From NCBI RefSeq assembly GCF_012927115.1, contig NZ_JABBFY010000002.1, positions 62,001-126,000 on the forward strand: DNA of 64,000 nt. Direction: 5' to 3'. Positions 46,651 through 55,761 of the stretch are shown piece after piece; position 1 is the first letter of the stretch, and each line of letters begins with the position of its first letter. The DNA is from Sphingomonas sp. G-3-2-10. Lineage in GTDB: Bacteria; Pseudomonadota; Alphaproteobacteria; Sphingomonadales; Sphingomonadaceae. The notes beneath the pieces were generated by a model that was not told the DNA's origin, did not search any database, and saw only the letters and a list, made by a program, of their open reading frames with translations. The position numbers and the translations under genes were made by a program.

Positions 46651-48119
46651 ATGAAACGCATCGCATTCTGTTTCGACGGCACCTGGAACAAGATCGACGG
46701 GGACTATCCCACCAATGTCGCACGCGTCGCGCAATCCATCTCGCGCTTCGACGAAAAGGGCATGCCGCAGATCATCTATTATGACGAAGGCGTCGGCACG
46801 AGCACCACGTCGCGCTGGACCGGCGGCATTCTCGGCCACGGGCTGCGCGAAAACATCATCGAGGCCTATCATTTCCTCGTGCTCAACTATGAGCCGGGCG
46901 ACGATATTCACGTCTTCGGCTTCTCGCGCGGGGCCTATACCGCGCGCTCGTTCGTCGGCTGATCCGCAACTGCGGCATCATCTCGCGCCGTTCGCTCAGC
47001 CATATCCGGGCAGCGGTCGATCTCTATGCGAACCGGGCGAAGGACGCGTCACCGGATTCGGAGAGCGCGCGCCAGTTCCGCTTCAAGCATTGCCCGAAAC
47101 TGTGCCTGCCGGGCGATCTCGAATGGCGCGAACGCACCTATCCCGAAGCCACCGCCGATCTCACGCCGCTGCGCATCGCCTATCTCGGCGTGTGGGACAC
47201 GGTGGGCGCGCTTGGCGTGCCGAGCCACCTCCGGCTCCTCTCCCTGCTGTTCAACCGTAAATTCTCGTTCCACGACACGACGCTGAGCAGCGTGGTCAAA
47301 CGCGCGCGCCACGCCGTCGCGGTCGACGAGAAGCGCAAGACGTTCGCGCCTTCGCTGTGGAGCAACCTCGCCGATCTCAATGCCGGCGCGCCGAAGGAGA
47401 ATCGCTACGAGCAGCTCTTCTTCCCCGGCGTCCACGGCGCGGTCGGCGGCGGGGGTCCGGTACGCGGTCTGTCCGACGCCGCGCTCGAATGGGTGTTCCG
47501 CGGCGCGGTGATGCAGGGCCTGGCGTTCGATCGCGACGATCAGTCGCCGATCTTCATGCTGCGGCCCGATCCGCGCGCGCAGCTCTTCAACGTGACCGGC
47601 AAGCGCAAATGGTCGATCGGCGACCGGTTGATGGGCGTCGGGCTTGGCGACCGCCGCTTTCCCGATACCGACGACGGGCCGCTCCACGACTCGCTGGTCC
47701 ATCGTTTCCGGATGCCCGCCGAGCAATTGCCCGAGGGCGTTCCCTACCGCCCGCCGTCGCTCGGCAGATTATGGGAAGCGATTGAACGCCGCGCAGCGCG
47801 GATGGACACGAGCTTCCGCAACGCCTTCACCGAATACAAGAAAAGTGGCGACGCTCGCGCCCTGCGAGCGCCCGACAGCGTCCGGCGGTACATCGTGCAG
47901 CCAAAGGATACGCTGACGTCCATCGCCGAACGCGAAATGGGCTCTGCATCGGACGCGACCCTGCTCTCGCTGCACAATCGCAATGTCGGGCTGATCTTCG
48001 AGGACGGATCGCTCTACGCCGGCAGCGAGATCGAAATCCCGGTGTACAAGGCGCCGCTGCCCCGGCCCGGGCCCTTGCCCGGCCCCGTCCCGGTCGAACC
48101 GCCGGCGCCGGGGCCCTGA
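46651..48119 (+). pseudogene. DUF2235 (Tle1-like hydrolase) with LysM, broken by a frameshift
   Basis: ATG 46651 opens a DUF2235 domain (KRIAFCFDGTWNKIDG...HVFGFSRGAYTARSFVG, nucleophile Ser92) that stops at TGA 46960-46962. One base is missing between 46959 and 46960: adding a C restores GLIRNCGII, the normal continuation, and the next frame then runs without stops to 48119. It contains the rest of the hydrolase (AYLGVWDTVGALG, FFPGVHGAVGGGG) and a C-terminal LysM-like domain (RYIVQPKDTLTSIAEREMG...LHNRNVGLIFEDGSLYAGSEIEIP) with a Pro-rich tail. Whole, it would be 489 residues. DUF2235 includes type VI secretion phospholipase effectors, but no such system is seen nearby. It could be a pseudogene or a sequence error. 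Confidence 0.8.
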
Positions 48120-48129
48120 GGCAACGAGG

Positions 48130-48393
48130 TCAGTCCCGCTCGATCCGCCAGGCGGCGGTGAGGTAGTCCTCCGCCGCGCGGCGCAGCTTCGCGTCCTTCT
48201 CGAAGGCTTCGGCGGGCGGTGGCGCAACGCCGAACGCATCCATCAGCGTCCACAGCGCAAAGCGCCGGCCGGGATCGCGCTCGGTGCCGAAATCGACCGC
48301 CAGCTTTTCCTTGCCGAGCATGAGTTGCGCCGGATCGATCGCATCGGGATCGTCCGCGCCGAAATAATGGTGGATCAGCGTGTCGAGGTCCAT
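48130..48393 (-). CDS. Hypothetical protein, 87 residues
   Basis: A small acidic cytosolic protein (MDLDTLIHHYFGADDPDAID...FALWTLMDAFGVAPPPAEAF...LRRAAEDYLTAAWRIERD), mostly helical, with a composition and length often found in sphingomonad genomes. No family name recognised. It is convergent with the DUF2235-LysM gene and divergent from the small stress membrane protein. Confidence 0.65.
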   Translation of the reverse strand: MDLDTLIHHYFGADDPDAIDPAQLMLGKEKLAVDFGTERDPGRRFALWTLMDAFGVAPPPAEAFEKDAKLRRAAEDYLTAAWRIERD

Positions 48394-48417
48394 CGGATCA
48401 CTCCATTCGTCAGCGAC

Positions 48418-48443
48418 GGAACGCGTTGCGCCTCCGCAACGTT
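48418..48443 (+). promoter_or_regulatory. EcfG-type general stress promoter
   Basis: GGAAC (48418-48422), 17 bp, CGTT (48440-48443) is an exact match to the alphaproteobacterial sigma-EcfG consensus. It lies 38 bp before the start of the small membrane protein at 48481, a distance that fits a short leader. Confidence 0.75.
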
Positions 48444-48480
48444 ATCCCTCCGTATCGAAACGAAAAAACGGAGAGAACCC

Positions 48481-48627
48481 ATGCTCTGGACGATTGTACT
48501 GATTCTGCTGGTGCTCTGGCTGCTTGGCTTCAGCATGAGCATCGGCGGCGGCATCATTCACCTGTTGCTGGTGATCGCCCTGGTCATCGGCCTGATCCAG
48601 CTCTTCACTGGCCGGCGCGTCGTCTAG
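48481..48627 (+). CDS. Small lmo0937-type membrane protein under stress control
   Basis: A 48-residue protein with GGAGAG upstream and two hydrophobic helices (LWTIVLILLVLWLLGFSM and GGIIHLLLVIALVIGLIQLF) joined by SIGG, ending GRRVV. The pattern, including the Gly-rich turn, is that of the lmo0937 family of small stress-related membrane proteins. Its role is unknown, but an exact EcfG promoter 38 bp upstream points to induction by general stress, starvation or desiccation. Confidence 0.85.
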   Translation: MLWTIVLILLVLWLLGFSMSIGGGIIHLLLVIALVIGLIQLFTGRRVV

Positions 48628-48648
48628 ACGCGCCCGGCCAGCCGGATC

Positions 48649-48990
48649 TTACATCCGGGCCTTGCGCGCAGCGTAACGCGCGTCGCGGGCCGCCTTCATC
48701 TCGGCGGCGGTCCGCACCTTGGGGCGCTTGGCGATTTCGGCAGCCAGCGCGGCGGCGGCAGCTTCTTCCACTGCGATGCGCTTGGCTTCCTCGGCCTCCG
48801 CCTTGGCGCGCTTCTTTTCCTCACGCTTCTCCGCTTCGGCTGCTTCCTTGGCAGCACGAGCCGCGGCGCGTTCGGCCAGAACCGCCGGATCGACCGCCGG
48901 CTTCGCCTTCAGCTTCGCAAGCGCCCTTTGTTTCGCATCGGCCGCTGCCGTCATGCGATCCTGGAAGCTCGGAACCTTGAAACCTGCCAT
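48649..48990 (-). CDS. DUF6481 family basic coiled-coil protein
   Basis: A 113-residue protein that opens FKVPSFQDRMTAAADAKQRALAKLKAKPA, then a long Ala/Glu/Lys/Arg helix (about 35-95) and ends AARDARYAARKARM. The composition and opening match DUF6481, small proteins of unknown role in sphingomonads. The helix should form a coiled coil and the charge pattern would suit nucleic acid or protein contact. A strong hairpin (49028-49051) lies in its leader. Confidence 0.78.
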   Translation of the reverse strand: MAGFKVPSFQDRMTAAADAKQRALAKLKAKPAVDPAVLAERAAARAAKEAAEAEKREEKKRAKAEAEEAKRIAVEEAAAAALAAEIAKRPKVRTAAEMKAARDARYAARKARM

Positions 48991-49027
48991 GTGTCGAAAT
49001 CTTTCCTGATGGTTTTAACGTAAACGA

Positions 49028-49051
49028 CCGCCGCGCACGGATGCGCGGCGG
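49028..49051. other. Strong hairpin in the leader of the DUF6481 gene
   Basis: CCGCCGCGC-ACGGAT-GCGCGGCGG, a perfect 9-bp stem about 40 bp before the DUF6481 start and about 95 bp after the phaR stop. No T run on either side, so a leader structure or attenuating hairpin is as likely as a terminator. Confidence 0.5.
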
Positions 49052-49110
49052 GGAATGTCCTTGCGGGTCGCCCTCTACAACAATTGACGGGCGAGGCCAG
49101 TAGTTCCGTA

Positions 49111-49137
49111 ATCCGCGCGCCTTTCGAACGCGCGGAT
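49111..49137 (-). terminator. Terminator-like hairpin just after phaR
   Basis: ATCCGCGCG / CGCGCGGAT, 9-bp perfect stem starting nine bases after the phaR stop. No T run follows on the minus strand, so termination may need Rho. Confidence 0.5.
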
Positions 49138-49145
49138 CGCGGGGA

Positions 49146-49748
49146 TTACTTGCCCAGCTTCTCGACCTTGTCCTGCAGCCGCGCGAGTTCGGCCTTCAGC
49201 GCCGCCATCTCGTCGCCGCCACTGGTAGCTTCGGGTGCAGGCGCGGCGGGTGCCGCTGCGGCATTCGACGCTGCCGCCGCAGCAGCAGCCATCGCTTCTG
49301 CGCTGCCCGGCTTGAACGCGCTCGCCGCCGCTTCGAACATCGCCATGTTGCGCTTGGCGATCTCGGCGAAAGGCGAATTGGCGAACGCGCCCTCAACCGC
49401 AGTCTTGAACTGCTCCTGGTTGCGGCGAAAGCTCTCCATCGACGCTTCCAGATAGCCCGGAACCATCGCCTGCATGCTGTCGCCATACAGCGCGATCAGC
49501 TGGCGCAGGAAGTTGACCGGCAGCATGGTCTGACCGCGCTGCTCCTCTTCCATGATGATCTGGGTCAGAACGTTATGCGTGATATCGTCTTCGGTCTTGG
49601 CATCGACCACCTTGAAGTCGCGCCCTTCCCGAGTCATCGCTGCCAGATGGTCGAGCGTGATGTAGGACGACGTCTCGGTGTTATAGAGACGGCGGTTCGC
49701 GTATTTCTTGATGATGACCGGACCGCCGCCGGGAGCCGTCTTTTTCAT
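49146..49748 (-). CDS. phaR: Polyhydroxyalkanoate synthesis repressor PhaR
   Basis: A 200-residue regulator with the PHB/PHA accumulation DNA-binding domain (VIIKKYANRRLYNTETSSYITLDHLAAMTREGRDFKVVDAKTEDDIT in parts, about 11-60) and the following PHB_acc repeat (ILTQIIMEEEQRGQTMLPVNFLRQLI). An Ala/Pro-rich linker and a final coiled coil (ALKAELARLQDKVEKLG) complete it. PhaR senses PHA granules and represses phasin and other genes when polymer is absent. It is divergent from a PhaC-like gene with only 19 bp between starts, so their promoters must overlap coding DNA. Confidence 0.95.
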   Translation of the reverse strand: MKKTAPGGGPVIIKKYANRRLYNTETSSYITLDHLAAMTREGRDFKVVDAKTEDDITHNVLTQIIMEEEQRGQTMLPVNFLRQLIALYGDSMQAMVPGYLEASMESFRRNQEQFKTAVEGAFANSPFAEIAKRNMAMFEAAASAFKPGSAEAMAAAAAAASNAAAAPAAPAPEATSGGDEMAALKAELARLQDKVEKLGK

Positions 49749-49767
49749 ATTTGGAACCTTCGCCCCT

Positions 49768-50835
49768 GTGAGTGAGTCCCGTCTATCACCCTTTCATTCC
49801 GCAGCGCAACACGGGCCGCGCCCCCTGCCCCTGTTCCTCGACCTGCTGCGCAGCGAAACCGCAGCATCGCCCGAGCGGCGGGCAGCCGCGCTGGCCGGTC
49901 TTAAGGCCTATCAGGAGGCGCCCCGCCCTGCCCCGCGCACGCCGAAGCCGGTGGTTGCGAGCGCCGGCCGCGCCAGCCTCCGCGACTATGGCGGCAGCGG
50001 GATTCCAGTGGTTTTCATCCCCTCGCTGATAAACCCGCCCTTCGTCCTCGATCTGGCGCGCGGCAATTCGCTGCTGCGCTGGATGGTGCGTCAGGGCGTG
50101 CGGCCGTTGCTGGTCGATTGGGGCAGCCCCACCCCCGCCGACCGCGAGCAGGATGTTGCAGCGCATATCGAGCAGTTGCTGGTCCCCATGCTGCGCGCGC
50201 TAAAACGCCCCCCGGCGTTGGTCGGCTATTGCCTGGGCGGTACGATGGCCACCGCTGCCGCGTGCCTCACCCCCGTGGCCGGCGTCGCGTCGATCGCCGC
50301 ACCTTGGCATTTCGAAGGCTATGGCGACGCGCTCGGCCCGATGTCGGACCTGTGGGACCAGTCGCACGAGATCTGCGACGCGCTCGGCCTCGTCCCGATG
50401 GAAGTGCTGCAAGCGGGTTTCTGGCAACTCGATCCGCGCCGAACGGTCAGCAAATATGAACGCTTCGCTCGCCTGAAGCCGGGTAGCGCCGAAGCGCGTG
50501 GTTTCGTCGCGCTGGAGGATTGGGCCAATGCCGGGGCGCCGCTCACCTTCGGCGCGGGACGCCAGTTGTTCGACGAATTTCTCTCCGCCGATCTGCCCGG
50601 CCGCGGCCAGTGGCGGATCGGCGGCAAGGCGGTCGGCCCGCAAGCGCTCGACTGCCCCTCGATCGGCTTCGTCTCGCTGACCGACAGGATCGTCCCCGCC
50701 GCCACCGCCGCGCGCTTCGAGCAGAATGTCGAACTTTCGATGGGCCATGTCGGCATGATCGTGGGCGGCCGCGCCCGCGCTGCATTGTGGGAACCGCTCG
50801 CCCACTGGCTAAGGATGCTGCGGCGCACTAGATAG
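49768..50835 (+). CDS. Short PhaC-like alpha/beta hydrolase
   Basis: A 355-residue protein starting at GTG 49768. It has the PHA synthase lipase-like box with Cys155 in GYCLGG, the DWG motif (LLVDWGSP), the acid in SLTDRIVP and His in [10 protein letters not shown]. These are the catalytic triad of PHA synthases, but the protein is about 200 residues shorter than class I PhaC and lacks its N-terminal domain. It may be a polymerase-related protein or depolymerase. It stands between phaR and a thiolase gene, so a role in polyhydroxyalkanoate metabolism is strongly suggested. Confidence 0.85.
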   Translation: MSESRLSPFHSAAQHGPRPLPLFLDLLRSETAASPERRAAALAGLKAYQEAPRPAPRTPKPVVASAGRASLRDYGGSGIPVVFIPSLINPPFVLDLARGNSLLRWMVRQGVRPLLVDWGSPTPADREQDVAAHIEQLLVPMLRALKRPPALVGYCLGGTMATAAACLTPVAGVASIAAPWHFEGYGDALGPMSDLWDQSHEICDALGLVPMEVLQAGFWQLDPRRTVSKYERFARLKPGSAEARGFVALEDWANAGAPLTFGAGRQLFDEFLSADLPGRGQWRIGGKAVGPQALDCPSIGFVSLTDRIVPAATAARFEQNVELSMGHVGMIVGGRARAALWEPLAHWLRMLRRTR

Positions 50836-50860
50836 CCTCCAAATTCTGGAGTCGCTCATC

Positions 50861-52042
50861 ATGACCAGCCCGTCCGATATCGTCATCGTTGCCGCCAAGC
50901 GCACCCCCGTGGGGAGCTTCCTCGGCGCCTTCGCGAGCACCCCTGCGCACGAGCTTGGCCGTATCGCGATCGAAGCTGCGCTGCAGCAGGCCGGCGTCGC
51001 GGGCGAGGACGTCTCCGAAGTCATTCTCGGTCAGGTGCTGACGGCTGGCCAGGGCCAGAACCCTGCGCGTCAGGCGTCGATGGCGGCCGGCGTTCCCAAG
51101 GAAGTTCCGGCATGGGGCGTGCAGCAGGTCTGCGGATCGGGCCTGCGCGCGGTTGCGCTCGCGGCTCAGGCCGTCGCCACCGGTGACGCGACCATCGTCG
51201 TGGCGGGAGGTCAGGAGAGCATGTCGCTCAGCCCCCACGCCCAGTCGCTGCGCCCGGGCACCAAGATGGGCGACCTGAGCCTGGTCGACACGATGATCAA
51301 GGACGGCCTGACCGACGTGTTCAACGGCTATCACATGGGTATCACCGCCGAGAATCTGGCTGAGCAGTATCAGGTCACCCGGCCCGAGCAGGACGCCTTC
51401 GCGGTCCGCTCGCAGAACCTCGCGGAGAAGGCTCGCGCCGAGGGCAAGTTCAAGGACGAGATTGCCCCGGTCACGATCAAGGGCCGCAAGGGCGATACGA
51501 TCGTCGCCGACGACGAATATATCCGCGCGGGCGCGACGGTAGAGGGCATCGAGGGCTTGCGCCCGGCGTTCAAGAAGGATGGCAGCGTCACCGCCGCCAA
51601 TGCCTCGGGCCTGAACGACGGTGCCGCGGCGCTGGTCGTCATGTCGCGCGCCGAAGCCGACAAGCGCGGCATCCCCGTCCTCGCGCGCATCGCCAGCTGG
51701 GCCTCGGCCGGCGTCGACCCCTCGATCATGGGCATCGGCCCGGTCCCGGCGTCGAAGAAGGCGCTGGAAAAGGCCGGCTGGACCCTCGCCGACCTCGACC
51801 TGATCGAAGCCAATGAGGCGTTCGCCGCGCAGGCGCTGTCGGTCGGCAAGGAGCTCGGCTGGGACGCGGAGAAGGTCAATGTGAACGGCGGCGCGATCGC
51901 CATCGGCCATCCGATCGGCGCTTCGGGCGCCCGCGTGCTGACCACCCTGATCTACGAAATGGGCAAGCGCGACGCGAAGAAGGGCCTCGCAACCCTGTGC
52001 ATCGGGGGCGGCATGGGCATCGCGATGTGCATCGAACGCTGA
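50861..52042 (+). CDS. phaA: Acetyl-CoA acetyltransferase (thiolase)
   Basis: A 393-residue cytosolic thiolase with the active-site triad Cys91 (QQVCGSGL), His350 ([11 protein letters not shown]) and Cys380 (LCIGGGMG). Length and motifs are those of the biosynthetic type that condenses two acetyl-CoA into acetoacetyl-CoA, the first step of PHB synthesis. It lies 25 bp after the PhaC-like gene and is probably in its operon. The reductase phaB is not here. The same enzyme can also serve in fatty-acid or ketone use. Confidence 0.93.
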   Translation: MTSPSDIVIVAAKRTPVGSFLGAFASTPAHELGRIAIEAALQQAGVAGEDVSEVILGQVLTAGQGQNPARQASMAAGVPKEVPAWGVQQVCGSGLRAVALAAQAVATGDATIVVAGGQESMSLSPHAQSLRPGTKMGDLSLVDTMIKDGLTDVFNGYHMGITAENLAEQYQVTRPEQDAFAVRSQNLAEKARAEGKFKDEIAPVTIKGRKGDTIVADDEYIRAGATVEGIEGLRPAFKKDGSVTAANASGLNDGAAALVVMSRAEADKRGIPVLARIASWASAGVDPSIMGIGPVPASKKALEKAGWTLADLDLIEANEAFAAQALSVGKELGWDAEKVNVNGGAIAIGHPIGASGARVLTTLIYEMGKRDAKKGLATLCIGGGMGIAMCIER

Positions 52043-52245
52043 GATCGCAATAGTCCGAATCGTAGGTTTATCGCACCGCCGCTCGCGGTTGCGGAAAGAT
52101 GCGCAAGAGGGGGAATTTACGCACGAATCGTACGGAATTCTCCCATTGCGGCACAGCGGTGTTACATTCTCGCAACACTTCAGACACAAAGCCCACGCTG
52201 CAATGCGATGTAACTTGCAAGCGAGATAGAAACTCTGCTGTTCAT

Positions 52246-52277
52246 GCCCCCTTCAGGCACTTCCGCCTGGTAGGGGC
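52246..52277 (+). promoter_or_regulatory. Hairpin covering the ribosome-binding site of the TBDR gene
   Basis: GCCCC and CAGGC pair with GCCTG and GGGGC across a six-base loop (GCCCC 52246-52250, CAGGC 52254-52258, GCCTG 52265-52269, GGGGC 52273-52277). The 3' arm GGGG is the likely ribosome-binding site for ATG 52285, so the fold would hide it and could be a control point. Confidence 0.5.
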
Positions 52278-52284
52278 ACTACCT

Positions 52285-55200
52285 ATGAAACTCTCACGCT
52301 TGCTGAGCGCCTCGGCGCTCGCTGGTACCCTGGTCCTGGTTCCCGCGACCGCATGGGCGCAGGACGCGGCCAGCACCACGTCGCAGGAAACTGCCACGGA
52401 AGGTGAAGAGACCATCCTGGTCACCGGTTCGCGCATTCGTCGTCCGAATGTCGAATCCAACCTTCCCGTCACGTCGATCACCGGTGAAGAATTCTTCGCT
52501 CAGGGTCAGACCAACATCGGCGACACGCTGAACGACCTCCCGCAGCTGCGCAGCACCTTCGCTCAGCAGAACCCGGGCGCGGGCGTCGGCATCGCCGGCC
52601 TCAACCTGCTCGATCTGCGCGGCCTCGGCACCGTCCGCACCCTGGTGCTGGTCAACGGCCGCCGTCACGTCGCTGCCGACATCCTGAACTTCGCGGCTTC
52701 GCCTGACGTCAACACCATCCCGAACGATCTGATCGAGCGCGTCGACATCGTGACCGGCGGCAACTCGGCCGTTTATGGTTCGGACGCTCTGGCGGGCGTC
52801 GTCAACTTCGTGCTGCGTCGCGACTTCGACGGTCTTCAGGTTCGCGGCATCGCTGCCGTTTCGGAAGAAGGCTTCGGCGGCAACCAGTACGTCTCGGCGA
52901 TGTACGGCAAGAACTTCGCCGACGGCCGCGGCAACATCACCGCGCACGTCGAATATGCCCATCAGGAGCGCATCTACGCTTCGGACATCCCGGCCTTCCA
53001 GCGCGTTGACGGCTTTGCGACCGTCGACACCGACAGCGCCGGCCTGCCGCAGGCGAGCGACGGCTTCCCCGACGCGATCTTCGTCCGCGACATCCGCAGC
53101 GCCACGATCCACCGCTTCGGCCTCGTTTCGGTTCCGCAGCCCAACGCCACCGGCCTTTGCGGTCGCGGCACCCTGGCGAACAACGGCCCGGCCAACACCA
53201 GCGGCACGGCGTTCCACTGCAACTACATCTTCAATGCGGACGGTCGTCTGGTTCCCCAGACCGGCACCCGCTTCGGTTCGGGCCCGGGCGGCACCTTCGT
53301 GGGCGGCAACGGCCAGACCTCGCGTGAAGGCCAGCAGCTCTCGATCCTGCCGTACATGGAGCGTGTGAACGCCAACCTGCTCGCGCACTACACCTTCAGC
53401 GACGCGTTCGAAGTGTTCGCCGAAGCCAAGTATGTCCGCACCAACTCGGTGGGCAACCAGCTTGGGCCGACGTTCCTCAACAACACCACCGCTTCGCTCG
53501 GTAACGACACCCGCCTCAATCCGCGGCTGGACAACCCGTTCCTGAACTCGGCGGATCGCACGCTCATCGCCAACGCCATTCTGGCCAACAACTGCACCTA
53601 TGCATTTGGCACCAGCATCGGCACCGTGACCTGCACCGACAACACCCCGGGTGGCGGTACGCCGGCTCAGGAAGCCACCAAGGCAGCCAACCTCGCGGCT
53701 CGCAACACTGCAATCGCCAACGGCACCTACCGCTTCCTGTTCGCTCGCAACCTGACCGACTCGCCGGATCGTGACGAGTATTTCCGCCGCAACACCTATC
53801 GTGTTGTCGTCGGTGCTCGCGGCACGTTCAACGAGGACTGGAACTACGAGCTTTCCGTGAACTACGGGAAGATGGAAGAGCGGGCCGAGATGAAGGGCTT
53901 CGTCAACCGTCAGCGCTTCCTGCTGTCGCTCGACTCCGCCATCGATCCGGCCAATCCGGGTGCCGGCATTCAGTGCCGTTCGAAGTTCGACGCCGCTGCA
54001 CGCATCGGCGCTCCGGGCTACAGCCAGTCGGCAGCGACCCTGGCAGCGGACGTTGCCGCATGCGTTCCCTACAACCCGTTCGGGTCGAAGGATAACAGCG
54101 CAGCGGTCAACTACTTCAGCCAGCGCATCGTCAACACTGCCTCGATCGACCAGCTCGACATCCAGGGCTTCGTTTCGGGTGACCTGAGCCAGCTGTTCGA
54201 GCTGCCGGGCGGTCCTGTCCGCTTCGCACTCGGCGGTGAATATCGTCGTGAAAAGGCCTTCAACAACAGCGATGAAGCTGCGGATACCGGCGTTTCGAAC
54301 TCGGTGTTCCTCGGCGACGTCGACGCTCCGGCGCTGGAAGTGAAGGAAGCCTATGGCGAAATTCAGATCCCGCTGCTCAAGGGCGTGCCGTTCTTCGAAG
54401 AACTGACCGTCAGCGGCGCCGCACGCGTTTCCGACTACAACATCGCAGTCGGCACCGTCTGGGCGTACAACGGCGGCGTCGAGTGGGCCCCGATCCGTGA
54501 TATCCGCTTCCGTGCCAACTATGGCCGCTCGGTGCGTGCACCGAACGTTTCGGAAACCGGCTTCCCGGCGGTCAACAACTTCGCCAACGGCTTCATCGAT
54601 CCGTGCAACGCAAACGCGATCGGTAACAACGTGAACCGTTCGGCGAACTGCGCCGCGCAGCTCTCGACCGTGCAGCTCGCCAATCTTCCGACTGGCGGCT
54701 ACTCGCTCGGCGTTGTCTCGGGCAGCAACGCGAACCTGGAAGAGGAGACTTCGGACTCCTACACCATCGGCGCGGTCATCCAGCCGCGCTGGATTCCGGG
54801 TCTGTCGCTGACCGTCGATTACTACAACATCAAGGTCAACAACGTGATCGTGTCGCTCGCTGCGCAGACGATCGTGAACTCGTGCTATGACTCTCCGGGC
54901 CTCAGCAGCCCGCTGTGCGCGGCATTTGCCCGTAACCTCAGCGGCTCGAACGGACCTGCAGGCGAACTGCCGGGCCAGATCCTGAACTACACCACGGTTC
55001 AGGGCCCGCAGAACTTCGCTCGCCGTGAGCGTCAGGGCATCGACGTCGAGGCTGCATATCGCACCAACCTCGGCTCGGATGTCCGCCTCAGCACGCGCCT
55101 GATCTATTCGCATCAGCTGAAGAACAGCAACTTCCAGGATCCGACTCGTCCGAACTACGAGAACCGTCTCCTGAGCGAGCTGGGTGATCCGCAGGACGAA

Positions 55201-55548
55201 TTCCGCTTCAACGCGGACGTCGCTGTCGGTCGCTTCACCTTCGGCTACGAGATGCGGTACATCGGTCCGATGCTGACCACGACGTACGAGAACATCTACT
55301 CGCTGAACAACGAAACGCCGCAGAACTCGGACGCGTTCGAGATCCTGCAGTATCCGAGTGTCTTCTATCACGACATCCGGTTCGACATGCGTGTCGGCGG
55401 CGAGAATAGCGGTCTCAACTTCTACGCTGGTATCGACAACGTCCTGGCGACCGAGCCTCCGCTCGGCACCACGGCGACCGGCGCCGGCAGCGCGATCTAC
55501 AACATCCGCGGCCGTAACTTCTACGCTGGCTTCAAGGCCCGCTTCTGA
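52285..55548 (+). CDS. Large TonB-dependent receptor
   Basis: A 1087-residue outer membrane receptor with a signal peptide ending AWAQ, a TonB-box-like EETILVTGSRIRRPNVES, a plug with QTNIGDTLNDLPQLRSTFAQQNPG and RGLGTVRTLVLVNGRRHV, and VDIVTGGNSAVYGSDALAGVVNFVLRRDF. This plug form (GSRI, LVNGRR, GGNSAVYGSDA) is the one common in sphingomonads and Caulobacter, often for peptides or polyols. The barrel ends GRNFYAGFKARF. It has a 242-bp leader region with a hairpin over the ribosome-binding site and a strong terminator right after, so it is transcribed alone. Its codon use is less extreme than its neighbours, perhaps due to high expression. Confidence 0.92.
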   Translation: MKLSRLLSASALAGTLVLVPATAWAQDAASTTSQETATEGEETILVTGSRIRRPNVESNLPVTSITGEEFFAQGQTNIGDTLNDLPQLRSTFAQQNPGAGVGIAGLNLLDLRGLGTVRTLVLVNGRRHVAADILNFAASPDVNTIPNDLIERVDIVTGGNSAVYGSDALAGVVNFVLRRDFDGLQVRGIAAVSEEGFGGNQYVSAMYGKNFADGRGNITAHVEYAHQERIYASDIPAFQRVDGFATVDTDSAGLPQASDGFPDAIFVRDIRSATIHRFGLVSVPQPNATGLCGRGTLANNGPANTSGTAFHCNYIFNADGRLVPQTGTRFGSGPGGTFVGGNGQTSREGQQLSILPYMERVNANLLAHYTFSDAFEVFAEAKYVRTNSVGNQLGPTFLNNTTASLGNDTRLNPRLDNPFLNSADRTLIANAILANNCTYAFGTSIGTVTCTDNTPGGGTPAQEATKAANLAARNTAIANGTYRFLFARNLTDSPDRDEYFRRNTYRVVVGARGTFNEDWNYELSVNYGKMEERAEMKGFVNRQRFLLSLDSAIDPANPGAGIQCRSKFDAAARIGAPGYSQSAATLAADVAACVPYNPFGSKDNSAAVNYFSQRIVNTASIDQLDIQGFVSGDLSQLFELPGGPVRFALGGEYRREKAFNNSDEAADTGVSNSVFLGDVDAPALEVKEAYGEIQIPLLKGVPFFEELTVSGAARVSDYNIAVGTVWAYNGGVEWAPIRDIRFRANYGRSVRAPNVSETGFPAVNNFANGFIDPCNANAIGNNVNRSANCAAQLSTVQLANLPTGGYSLGVVSGSNANLEEETSDSYTIGAVIQPRWIPGLSLTVDYYNIKVNNVIVSLAAQTIVNSCYDSPGLSSPLCAAFARNLSGSNGPAGELPGQILNYTTVQGPQNFARRERQGIDVEAAYRTNLGSDVRLSTRLIYSHQLKNSNFQDPTRPNYENRLLSELGDPQDEFRFNADVAVGRFTFGYEMRYIGPMLTTTYENIYSLNNETPQNSDAFEILQYPSVFYHDIRFDMRVGGENSGLNFYAGIDNVLATEPPLGTTATGAGSAIYNIRGRNFYAGFKARF

Positions 55549-55572
55549 TCGTTCGCGATCTGACCTGATACA

Positions 55573-55607
55573 GGGGGCGAAGGTTCATCCTTCGCCCCCT
55601 TTTTTTT
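55573..55607 (+). terminator. Rho-independent terminator of the TBDR gene
   Basis: GGGGGCGAAGG-TTCAT-CCTTCGCCCCC, perfect 11-bp stem followed by eight T, 25 bp after the stop. Confidence 0.95.
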
Positions 55608-55761
55608 GGCCGGACCACGCCACGACGCGCCGGCTCAGAACCTTTCGATGCAGCATGGCAGGCATGACGCGCCATCCGGCAACCGCGCGAAGAAGCGCTC
55701 CGGCAGTGTCGCAGCTATGTCCGGATTGGCGCGCGCACCCGCTCGCGCCGGGGGAGCGCCG

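Noticed and set aside
43850..46723. Minus-strand open frame of 957 codons opposite the methyltransferase and LuxR-hydrolase genes
   Set aside because: The plus strand has signal peptide, AdoMet and hydrolase motifs; the antisense frame has none.
52294..55371. Minus-strand open frame of 1025 codons opposite the third TBDR
   Set aside because: Antisense to a complete receptor; Val/Ala/Arg/Asp-rich with no recognisable fold.
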